Source: Alloalcanivorax balearicus MACL04
GTDB taxonomy: Bacteria > Pseudomonadota > Gammaproteobacteria > Pseudomonadales > Alcanivoracaceae
Assembly (NCBI RefSeq): GCF_025532145.1
Contig: NZ_ARXS01000010.1
Span: forward strand, 1-64,000
DNA length: 64,000 bases
Direction of reading: 5' to 3'
This document shows positions 56,856 to 64,000 of this stretch, piece by piece (within the stretch, counting starts at the first letter, position 1; each line of letters starts with the position of its first letter). The notes beneath the pieces were generated by a model, which saw only the letters and a list, made by a program, of their open reading frames with translations, did no database searches and was not told the DNA's origin. Made by a program: the position numbers and the translations under genes.

Positions 56856-58379
56856 TCAATTGGAGTTGTGCAGGTCGATGACTTCGTTTTCCGCCAGGGC
56901 CCGGGCCTGTTCGCGAGCGGATTTGGCCAGGTCGTTGCGGCGTTGCTCCAGATTCTGGAGATAGTCCTGGTCGATGTTACCGGCTAAATAGACGCCGTTG
57001 AACACGGAGCAATCGAATTCCTTGATCCGCGAGTTGCCTTCCTTGCAGGCGGACACCAGGTCTTCCAGATCCTGATAGATCAGACGGTCGGCGCCGATGA
57101 TCCGGCAAACCTCGTCGACACTGCGGTCGTGGGCGATCAGTTCATCGGCGGCGGGCATGTCGATGCCGTATACGTTCGGGTACTGCACCGCCGGCGCGGC
57201 GGAGGCGAAGTAGACCTTGCGGGCACCGGCTTCACGCGCCATCTGGATAATCTCGTGGCAGGTGGTGCCGCGCACGATGGAATCATCCACCAGCAGCACA
57301 TTCTTGCCGGAAAATTCCAGTTCGATGGCGTTCAGCTTCTGGCGCACGGATTTCCGCCGCATCTGCTGGCCCGGCATGATGAAAGTGCGGCCAATGTAGC
57401 GGTTCTTGATGAAGCCTTCCCGGTACTTCACGTTAAGCCGGTTGGCCATTTGCAAGGCGGAAGTACGGCTGGTATCGGGAATCGGGATGACCACGTCGAT
57501 GTCATGATCCGGCCATTCCCGCTCGACTTTCTCCGCCAGCTTTTCGCCCATGCGCAGGCGCGCCTTGTACACGGAAATGTCGTCCATGATGGAATCCGGT
57601 CGGGCCAGATAAACGTGCTCGAAAATACACGGGCTCAGTTGCGGGTTGTCGGCGCACTGACGGGTATGCATCTGGCCATCGGCGGTAATGTAAACCGCTT
57701 CACCGGGTTCCAGGTCCCGTTCCAGATGGAAGCCCAGGGAGGACAGCGCCACCGACTCGGAAGACACCATGTATTCCGGCCCTTGCTCGGTGTCCTTCTT
57801 GCCGAAGCACACCGGGCGGATACCGTGCGGGTCGCGGAACGCGAGAATACCGTAGCCGGTGATCATGGCGACCACCGCGTAGGCGCCCTCCACCCGGCGA
57901 TGCACCGCCGCCACCGCGTCGAAGATATCGTCCGGCTCCGGCTGCAGCTTGCCGCGCAGTTGCAACTCGTGGGCGAACACGTTGAGCAGCACTTCGGAAT
58001 CGGAGGTGGTGTTGATGTGGCGCAGGTCGGCACGGAAGATGTGTTCAGCCAGCGCCTCGGAGTTGGTCAGGTTGCCGTTATGCGCCAGCGTGATGCCATA
58101 AGGCGAGTTCACATAAAACGGCTGCGCCTCGGCGGAACTGGAGCTTCCGGCGGTGGGGTAACGCACGTGGCCGATGCCCATGTTGCCGACCAGCCGGCGC
58201 ATATGGCGGTTGCGGAACACGTCCCGCACCATGCCGTTGTCCTTGCGCAGAAACAGCCGATCGCCGTCACAGGTAACGATGCCCGCGGCATCCTGTCCAC
58301 GGTGTTGCAGGACCGTCAAGGCGTCGTAGATCGCCTGGTTCACATGGGAGTGGCCCACGATGCCAACAATGCCGCACAT
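56856..58379 (-). CDS. purF: Amidophosphoribosyltransferase
   Basis: This 507-residue enzyme begins [20 protein letters not shown], with nucleophile Cys2 exposed after Met removal and no propeptide, as in E. coli PurF. It has [26 protein letters not shown] and [16 protein letters not shown] in the glutaminase domain, then the phosphoribosyltransferase PRPP motif [17 protein letters not shown] and [20 protein letters not shown]. It catalyses the first committed step of purine synthesis. It lies 15 bases after cvpA. Confidence 0.96.
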   Translation of the reverse strand: MCGIVGIVGHSHVNQAIYDALTVLQHRGQDAAGIVTCDGDRLFLRKDNGMVRDVFRNRHMRRLVGNMGIGHVRYPTAGSSSSAEAQPFYVNSPYGITLAHNGNLTNSEALAEHIFRADLRHINTTSDSEVLLNVFAHELQLRGKLQPEPDDIFDAVAAVHRRVEGAYAVVAMITGYGILAFRDPHGIRPVCFGKKDTEQGPEYMVSSESVALSSLGFHLERDLEPGEAVYITADGQMHTRQCADNPQLSPCIFEHVYLARPDSIMDDISVYKARLRMGEKLAEKVEREWPDHDIDVVIPIPDTSRTSALQMANRLNVKYREGFIKNRYIGRTFIMPGQQMRRKSVRQKLNAIELEFSGKNVLLVDDSIVRGTTCHEIIQMAREAGARKVYFASAAPAVQYPNVYGIDMPAADELIAHDRSVDEVCRIIGADRLIYQDLEDLVSACKEGNSRIKEFDCSVFNGVYLAGNIDQDYLQNLEQRRNDLAKSAREQARALAENEVIDLHNSN

Positions 58380-58394
58380 TTGCTTATCCTCGAG

Positions 58395-58901
58395 CTAGCT
58401 GGAGCTTGCGCTGATGTTGATGAGATAAGTGAGCAGATCCCCGGCCACCTGGCGGGTCCAGTTCTCCAGCATGACGAAATGCGGTACCAGTACCGACGCC
58501 TGCCACCAGGGATCCTCAATGAAAAGCTGGCGGCCCAGTGCGACCAGCACCACCACCAGCAGGACGCCGCGAATGGCGCCGAATACCATGCCCAATAGCC
58601 GGTCGGTCCCGCTCAGGCCGGTGACCCGGACCAACTCACCGAGCAAATGATTGATCAGCGCGCCGATCACCAGTGTCAGGACGAACAGCACACCAAACGC
58701 CACCGCCAAACGCAGACTGGGGGTCTCGATCTGATCCACCAGTAGCGCATCCAGCGCCGGGCTGAACAACCGCGCCACCACAAAGGCGGCCACCCACGTC
58801 AGCAGAGAAAAGGCTTCCCGGGTGAAACCGCGGCGGAGGCTGATCAGGGCCGACACAGCGATGATGAACAGGATGATGCCGTCTGCCAGGTTCAGAGTCA
58901 T
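58395..58901 (-). CDS. cvpA: CvpA family membrane protein
   Basis: This 168-residue protein starts MTLNLADGIILFIIAVSALI (ATG 58901) and has four predicted membrane segments (about 5-22, 27-45, 65-88, 103-125) with SLRRGFTREAFSLLTWVAAF and FGVLFVLTLVIGALINHLLG. It matches CvpA, which is needed for colicin V export in E. coli and is generally encoded just before purF. The position upstream of purF confirms the call. Confidence 0.92.
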   Translation of the reverse strand: MTLNLADGIILFIIAVSALISLRRGFTREAFSLLTWVAAFVVARLFSPALDALLVDQIETPSLRLAVAFGVLFVLTLVIGALINHLLGELVRVTGLSGTDRLLGMVFGAIRGVLLVVVLVALGRQLFIEDPWWQASVLVPHFVMLENWTRQVAGDLLTYLINISASSS

Positions 58902-59010
58902 GAGATGGGGCGTGGGCGGAACAGGCGGCAAAGTTTACCAGAGCGTCCCGCGCTTGCCCATGGATGAACTTGAATGAACGTCATCGTCGGAGCCTATGTG
59001 TATAGGGGCA

Positions 59011-59049
59011 TATTCGCTTGCAAGCCAGCTTCCCACAGCGGCTTTGTAG
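59011..59049. repeat. Single REP unit
   Basis: TATTCGCTTGCAAGCCAGCT followed by TCCCACAGCGGCTTTGTAG, one unit without an inverted partner, between dedD and cvpA. It probably marks the end of the transcript from the dedD side. Confidence 0.75.
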
Positions 59050-59055
59050 AGATCA

Positions 59056-59697
59056 CTAAGGCACGAAGGTGCGCACCAGGCCGTCGAGGGCGAAGCGCTT
59101 GTCATCGCGCAGGCGCTGTTTCATCGCCTCGGCATCCTGGCGCTGGATTTCCGGCCCCACGAACACTCGCTGCCAGCGGTTGCCGTCCTGTTCCTGGGCG
59201 CGGAAATAGGCGTTGTAGCCCGCCTCGCGCAACCGTTCCACCAGGGCCTCGGCATTGGCCTGATCACTGAAACTGGCGACTTGAACGGTGAAGCCCGATG
59301 TCGGCAGGGTGCCGTTCTGCGCCGGGGCGGGCTCGGGTTCCGGCTCGGGATCCGGTTGCGGCTGGGGTTCCGGCTGGGACTCGGCTTGATCGTCCGGGGC
59401 CGGTGCCGCCTCGTCCTTGCCGTCCTGCTCTTCGGGCAAGGGCTCTTGCAGTTCCGCCTGGCCGGCATCGGCCACCGCCTGCTGATCCGCTTCGATCTCC
59501 CGCTCCAGGCTTTCCTGCTCCTGCTCATCGATGACCGGTTCCACCTCGGTGGTTTCCAGCGCCGGCGCTTCCGGCAAGGTCATATCCAATGCCACCCGGA
59601 CCTGATCCGGGGAGCGCAGAACCAGGGGAGCGAGAATCGCCGCCAGCAGAAGCAGCAGCAACAGGCCAATCAAACGGTGACGGGTGCGGGACTGCAC
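59056..59697 (-). CDS. dedD: SPOR domain protein DedD
   Basis: This protein of about 213 residues starts at GTG 59697 (MQSRTRHRLIGLLLLLLLAA), nine bases after AAGGAG; an ATG at 59763 is in frame but gives an atypical N-terminus. It has one membrane segment (about 9-27), a long acidic Pro/Glu/Gln-rich periplasmic linker with PQPDPEPEPEPAP at about 118-130, and a C-terminal SPOR domain (about 138-213: GFTVQVASFSDQANAEALVE, VFVGPEIQRQDAEAM). SPOR domains bind denuded glycan at the septum, so it acts in cell division. It lies about 100 bases after folC. Confidence 0.88.
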   Translation of the reverse strand: MQSRTRHRLIGLLLLLLLAAILAPLVLRSPDQVRVALDMTLPEAPALETTEVEPVIDEQEQESLEREIEADQQAVADAGQAELQEPLPEEQDGKDEAAPAPDDQAESQPEPQPQPDPEPEPEPAPAQNGTLPTSGFTVQVASFSDQANAEALVERLREAGYNAYFRAQEQDGNRWQRVFVGPEIQRQDAEAMKQRLRDDKRFALDGLVRTFVP

Positions 59698-59797
59698 GAA
59701 CGGAGGCTCCTTGCGAATAAAAGGTCCAACAACGGATGGGTCACGGACCCAGGCCGGCCACATCCCAGAGGCGATTCGGCCTGGCGCTGCCGGGATT

Positions 59798-61054
59798 CTA
59801 GCGCGCCGGCGGCGGAACCGCTTCGATCACCGTCAGGGCTTCGGCCACGGTGTAGAAGGATCCCACGATCACCACCTGATCGCCAGTATCGCTGTCGTTC
59901 ACCGCCGCCGCCAGGGCTTCGGCGACGCTGTCGCAAAGATGGGCCGCCGCTGTCTTCGAAGTCACCCCCGACAACGCCGCCGCCAGCCTTTCCACGGTGG
60001 CGGCGCGGGGCAGATCCGGCCGGCACGGATACCACTCCAGTGGCTCGGCGGCGAACAGCGCCACCACCTGCTCCACCGGTTTGTCCGCCATCATGCCCAG
60101 CACCAGCCGGCGGCGGCCGGAACAGGCCGGCAACTGCCGCCGCAGCCGGGTCAGCGCTTCCAGGTTATGACCGACATCGAGAATGCAATCGATGCCTTTA
60201 AAACGGCGCCGGTCGCAACGGCCGGTAAGCCCGGTATCCGCTACCTGCCCCGGAATATGTGGGGCCGGCGCCAAACCCGCCGCTGCCAGGGCCTGGATCG
60301 CGGTGGCCAGATTGTCATCGCCCAGACGCGCCGGCTCCGGTATCCGGTAGCGGCGTTGCTCATCGCCGTCACGCACGGTCACTTCGCCATCGCCCAGCGT
60401 GAACTCCCGCCCTGCCCTTAGCGGCAAGGCCGCCAGCGCCGCCAGTTCCGAGTCCAGATTAGAAGGCGCCGCCGATTCACCAAAGACCAGCGGCCGGCCG
60501 GCCCGGCCGATGCCGATTTTTTCCCGCAGAATCGCTTCGCGGCTGTCGCCGAGCCAGTCCAGATGATCCAGCCCCACCGAGGTGACCACCGCCACATCGG
60601 CGTCGATCAGGTTGACCGCGTCCAACCGCCCGCCCAGGCCCACTTCAAGGATGCACAGGTCGGCGTCACTGCGCTGGAACAACCACAGCCCGGCCAGGGT
60701 GGTGAACTCGAAATAAGTCAGCGCGGTGTTGCCACGCCCTTGCTCCACCGCTGCGAAAGCCTGGCAAAGCGCCTGGTCCGAGGCGGGGCCATCAGGCAGC
60801 CGGACACGTTCATTGAAGCGCAGCAAATGGGGAGAGGTATAAACACAGCAGCGCAGCCCGGCGGCCTCCGCCATGGCGGTAAGCAGGCGTACCACCGAGC
60901 CCTTGCCGTTGGTGCCGGCGACGGTGATCACCGGCATCGGCAAGGTGCGCACGCCCAGATCTCCGGCGACGCGGCGCAAACGCTCCAACCCCAGCTCGAT
61001 TTCGCTGGGGTGGAGCCGCTCGATGCGTTCGAGCCAGTGTTGAAGGTCGCTCAT
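59798..61054 (-). CDS. folC: Bifunctional folylpolyglutamate/dihydrofolate synthase
   Basis: This 418-residue Mur-ligase-superfamily enzyme begins [20 protein letters not shown]. It has the P-loop [62 protein letters not shown] and [13 protein letters not shown]. It adds glutamate to folates and dihydropteroate. Its start overlaps the accD stop by four bases. The adjacency accD-folC-dedD-cvpA-purF is typical of gammaproteobacteria. Confidence 0.95.
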   Translation of the reverse strand: MSDLQHWLERIERLHPSEIELGLERLRRVAGDLGVRTLPMPVITVAGTNGKGSVVRLLTAMAEAAGLRCCVYTSPHLLRFNERVRLPDGPASDQALCQAFAAVEQGRGNTALTYFEFTTLAGLWLFQRSDADLCILEVGLGGRLDAVNLIDADVAVVTSVGLDHLDWLGDSREAILREKIGIGRAGRPLVFGESAAPSNLDSELAALAALPLRAGREFTLGDGEVTVRDGDEQRRYRIPEPARLGDDNLATAIQALAAAGLAPAPHIPGQVADTGLTGRCDRRRFKGIDCILDVGHNLEALTRLRRQLPACSGRRRLVLGMMADKPVEQVVALFAAEPLEWYPCRPDLPRAATVERLAAALSGVTSKTAAAHLCDSVAEALAAAVNDSDTGDQVVIVGSFYTVAEALTVIEAVPPPAR

Positions 61055-61923
61055 TGAGTGGACAGCGGCGCCCGGGTCATGTTGGCGAGAAGACGGTGCA
61101 GAGTGTCACGCATTTGCAGACGCGGCACGATCATGTCGATGGCGCCGTGCTCCAGCAGGAACTCACTGCGCTGGAAGCCTTCCGGCAGCTTTTGCCGCAC
61201 GGTCTGCTCGATCACCCGCGGACCGGCGAAGCCGATCAGGGCATTGGGTTCGGCCACGTTGATATCGCCCAGCATGGCCAGGGAGGCGGATACGCCGCCA
61301 TAGACCGGATCGGTGAGTACCGAGATGAACGGCAGCCCGGCTTCACGCAAACGCTCCAGGGCGGCGGAAGTCTTGGCCATCTGCATCAGCGAGAACAGAC
61401 CTTCCTGCATGCGCGCACCGCCACTGGCGGAGAAGCAGACCAGCGGCAGCCGCTGTTCCAGGCACACTTCCACCGCGCGCACGAAACGCTCACCCACCAC
61501 CGAGCCCATGGAACCGCCCATGAAGCGGAATTCAAAAGCACAGGCCACCAGCGGCAGGCCATGCAGTTTGCCTTTCAGCACCACCAGCGCGTCTTTCTCG
61601 CCGGTGTCCTTCTGCGCGCCGGTGAGGCGGTCCTTGTACTTCTTCGAGTCCCTGAACTTGAGCCGGTCCTCCGGCGCCAGTTCCACACCAATCTCGGAGG
61701 TGACGCCTTCGTCCAGGAACAGCTTCAGGCGTTTGCGGGCCCCGACACGCATATGGTGTTCGCACTTGGGACACACATCCAGGTTGCGCTCCAGTTCCGG
61801 CCGGTACAAAGCACTGTCACAGCGTGGGCACTTGCGCCACAGACCTTCGGGTACGCTGTTGCGACGGTTTTCCTGCGGTCGGCGAACCGCGGGCAAAATC
61901 TTTTCCAGCCAGTTGTTGCTCAT
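61051..61923 (-). CDS. accD: Acetyl-CoA carboxylase carboxyltransferase subunit beta
   Basis: This 290-residue protein has the N-terminal zinc ribbon ([20 protein letters not shown] with a further CEHH, four Cys at about 34-56) and the carboxyltransferase core: [55 protein letters not shown] and [20 protein letters not shown]. With AccA it transfers carboxyl from biotin to acetyl-CoA in fatty acid synthesis. It lies about 67 bases after trpA and overlaps folC by four bases. Confidence 0.96.
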   Translation of the reverse strand: MSNNWLEKILPAVRRPQENRRNSVPEGLWRKCPRCDSALYRPELERNLDVCPKCEHHMRVGARKRLKLFLDEGVTSEIGVELAPEDRLKFRDSKKYKDRLTGAQKDTGEKDALVVLKGKLHGLPLVACAFEFRFMGGSMGSVVGERFVRAVEVCLEQRLPLVCFSASGGARMQEGLFSLMQMAKTSAALERLREAGLPFISVLTDPVYGGVSASLAMLGDINVAEPNALIGFAGPRVIEQTVRQKLPEGFQRSEFLLEHGAIDMIVPRLQMRDTLHRLLANMTRAPLSTQ

Positions 61924-61990
61924 TACCTAGACCCTTGTATTTGACCCGCTTTATGGGACCCGCTTCTCTCCAAGCGAGTACGGCACCGGC

Positions 61991-62794
61991 TTATTCGTCC
62001 ATGGCGGAGCGCATGTCGGCAAGCACGGCCGCCACCGCCGGTGCGATGGCTTCGGTCCGTTGCGCGTTGGCGGCAATCTGGTTGACCAGCGCGCTGCCCA
62101 CCACCACGCCATCGGCGACCCGGCTGACGGCCCGGGCCGATGCCGCGTCTTTGATACCAAAGCCTACCCCAATGGGCAATTGGGCAAGGTTGCGAATTGT
62201 TTCAACCCGCGACGCCACTTCCTCCACATTGAGGGTGGCGGCGCCAGTGACGCCCTTCAGGGAGACATAGTAAAGATAACCGCTGGCCGCCTCGCCGATG
62301 CGGCGAATGCGCTCATCGGTGGTGGTCGGCGCCACCAGGAAAATCAGATCGACACCGCGCTGCCGGAATTGCGGCACGATGTCCTCGCATTCCTCCGGCG
62401 GCAGATCCACCAGCAGCACCCCGTCCACGCCGGCACTGACGCAGGCATCGGCGAAGGTTTCGTACCCCATGGCTTCCACCGGGTTCAGATAACCCATCAG
62501 TACCACCGGAGTACGATCATCCCGACGCCGGAACTCGGCGACCATGGCGAGCACGTCGCGCAGGCTGGTGCCGGATTCCAGAGCCCGCTCACAGGCTTTC
62601 TGGATCACCGGACCATCGGCCATGGGATCGGAGAACGGCACCCCGAGTTCGATGATGTCGGCGCCCGCCTCCACCATCGCGTGCATCACCGGCACGGTCA
62701 CTTCCCGGTTGGGATCACCGGCGGTGATATAGGGAATCAGCGCCTTGCGGCCGCTCGTGTTCAGTTGTTCGAAACAGGCTTGAATACGGCTCAT
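61991..62794 (-). CDS. trpA: Tryptophan synthase alpha chain
   Basis: This 267-residue TIM-barrel subunit starts [20 protein letters not shown] (ATG 62794, after GAGGGGGAA). It has [20 protein letters not shown], the catalytic Glu in [20 protein letters not shown], and the catalytic Asp in [17 protein letters not shown]. Later segments are [33 protein letters not shown] and [14 protein letters not shown]. It cleaves indole-glycerol phosphate to indole for the beta subunit. It begins 11 bases after the trpB stop. Confidence 0.96.
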   Translation of the reverse strand: MSRIQACFEQLNTSGRKALIPYITAGDPNREVTVPVMHAMVEAGADIIELGVPFSDPMADGPVIQKACERALESGTSLRDVLAMVAEFRRRDDRTPVVLMGYLNPVEAMGYETFADACVSAGVDGVLLVDLPPEECEDIVPQFRQRGVDLIFLVAPTTTDERIRRIGEAASGYLYYVSLKGVTGAATLNVEEVASRVETIRNLAQLPIGVGFGIKDAASARAVSRVADGVVVGSALVNQIAANAQRTEAIAPAVAAVLADMRSAMDE

Positions 62795-62805
62795 GGCATT
62801 CCCCC

Positions 62806-64000
62806 TCAAAACTCGATGCCGTCGATATCGGCCACGGTCAGGATATCCTTGTCACCCCGTCCGGACAGATTGACGATGAGATTCTGGTCCGCGCTCATGG
62901 TGGGCGCCAGCTTGCGCGCATAGGCCAGCGCATGGGCGGATTCCAGCGCCGGCATGATGCCCTCCACCCGGGTCAGTTCACGGAACGCGGCCAGCGCTTC
63001 CTGGTCGTCGGCGGCCACATAATTGACCCGGCCGATGTCCTTGAGCCAGGAATGCTCGGGGCCGACCCCCGGATAATCCAGACCGGCGGACACCGAGTGG
63101 GTCTCGATGATCTGCCCGTTCTCGTCTTCCATCAAATAGGTGCGGTTGCCGTGCAGTACACCGGGGCGTCCGGCGGTCAGCGGCGCGGCGTGACGGCCGG
63201 TGGCGACACCATCACCGGCGGCTTCCACGCCGTACATGGCCACGCCCTCGTCCTCCAGGAACGGGTGGAACAGGCCAATGGCGTTGGAGCCGCCGCCGAC
63301 ACAGGCGACCAGCGCATCCGGCAGTTTGCCAGCCTGCTTCAGACTTTGCTCCCGGGCCTCGCGGCCGATCACCGACTGGAAGTCCCGCACCAGCATCGGG
63401 TACGGGTGCGGCCCGGCCACGGTACCGATGATGTAGAAAGTGTCGTCCACGTTGGTGACCCAGTCGCGCATGGCTTCGTTCATGGCGTCCTTGAGCGTGC
63501 GTGAGCCGGAGGTCACCGGAATCACGTCGGCGCCGAGCAGTTTCATGCGGTAGACGTTGAGCCGCTGCCGGCGAATGTCTTCCTCGCCCATGAAAACGTG
63601 GCACTCCAGCCCCAGCCGGGCGGCCACGGTGGCGGAAGCAACCCCGTGCTGACCGGCACCGGTTTCCGCGATCACCCGCTTCTTGCCCATGTGCTTGGCC
63701 AGCAAGGCCTGGCCGATGGTGTTGTTCACCTTGTGGGCGCCGGTGTGGTTGAGATCCTCACGCTTGAGCCAGACGCGGGCGCCGCCGAGCTGTTCGCTCC
63801 AGCGTTCCGCCAGATACAACGGCGAAGGACGCCCCACGTAGTGGGCCAGGTCGTAATCGAAATCGGCCTGGAATTGGGGGTCATCCTTGAGACGCCGGTA
63901 CATGGTTTCCAGTTCGTCCAAAGCGGCCATCAGGGTTTCGGAGACGAACCGTCCGCCGAATTGCCCGAAGTGGCCCCGCTGGTCGGGGAATGCCTTGTAA
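62806..64000 (-). CDS. trpB: Tryptophan synthase beta chain, 5' end outside the window
   Basis: About 398 residues are present. The frame continues upstream of the internal Met at 63930 to the window edge, reading [20 protein letters not shown] then [13 protein letters not shown]. Only the first few residues are missing, and the Met at 63930 is not the start. Features: the PLP Lys in [56 protein letters not shown] (phosphate loop) and [14 protein letters not shown] near the end. It condenses indole with serine. It precedes trpA in the trpBA operon. Confidence 0.96.
   Translation of the reverse strand, partial: YKAFPDQRGHFGQFGGRFVSETLMAALDELETMYRRLKDDPQFQADFDYDLAHYVGRPSPLYLAERWSEQLGGARVWLKREDLNHTGAHKVNNTIGQALLAKHMGKKRVIAETGAGQHGVASATVAARLGLECHVFMGEEDIRRQRLNVYRMKLLGADVIPVTSGSRTLKDAMNEAMRDWVTNVDDTFYIIGTVAGPHPYPMLVRDFQSVIGREAREQSLKQAGKLPDALVACVGGGSNAIGLFHPFLEDEGVAMYGVEAAGDGVATGRHAAPLTAGRPGVLHGNRTYLMEDENGQIIETHSVSAGLDYPGVGPEHSWLKDIGRVNYVAADDQEALAAFRELTRVEGIMPALESAHALAYARKLAPTMSADQNLIVNLSGRGDKDILTVADIDGIEF

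Noticed and set aside
57129-58598. 489-codon open frame antisense to purF
   Set aside because: The sense strand is unmistakable PurF; the antisense product has no domain.

Overview
The window comes from a GC-rich gammaproteobacterial chromosome, most likely Alcanivorax/Alloalcanivorax or a close relative; the genus is inferred. The pointers are a Pseudomonas-type right end (trpB-trpA-accD-folC-dedD-cvpA-purF-metZ), a FadL-like porin, a secreted protein resembling the alkane-oxidation activator PraB, many acyl-CoA catabolic genes, and a family of REP repeats that begin with GTRG. No tRNA, rRNA, CRISPR array or prophage was seen.

Layout. 1-11.2 kb is a patchy accessory region. It holds an antitoxin beside a truncated HigB toxin, remnants of DUF4351 proteins, three REP-associated transposase-like (RAYT) genes, a metallo-beta-lactamase/LysR/DUF2855 group divergent from an SDR dehydrogenase, an ArsR-rhodanese fusion, ecotin, and small proteins. 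12-19.5 kb carries a FadL-like porin with a large Ig-like lipoprotein of mosaic composition, an internally deleted IS3-family element, a PraB-like secreted protein and a fourth RAYT. 19.7-37 kb is a catabolic block: an LLM flavin oxidoreductase, then two minus-strand operons on either side of a GntR-family regulator. Together these encode an acyl-CoA synthetase, a complete branched-chain-type ABC importer with fused permeases, a class III CoA-transferase, a VOC protein, two pairs of acyl-CoA dehydrogenases and two enoyl-CoA hydratase-like enzymes. AT-rich palindromes lie at both operon promoters.

37-64 kb is mostly housekeeping: YdcH, DjlA, hydroxypyruvate isomerase, a cytochrome-FTR1 iron permease fusion, a Tag-like glycosylase, AlaA, an RNA methyltransferase-like protein, HtpX, a diguanylate cyclase, a DUF1800/DUF1501 pair, YecA, a CADD/TenA-like protein, the MoxR-DUF58-TgpA operon, and the metZ/purF/cvpA and dedD/folC/accD/trpA/trpB blocks. 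trpB runs off the right edge.

The most interesting points are these. All four RAYT proteins have lost the first histidine of the HUH motif while keeping full-length frames. Two of these genes are bordered by a recurring arrangement of hairpin, A-tract and GGGGACAG. The catabolic block appears to be a self-contained uptake-and-oxidation system for an unidentified organic acid. The HigB toxin is cut short beside a complete antitoxin. The surface lipoprotein changes base composition abruptly in mid-gene.
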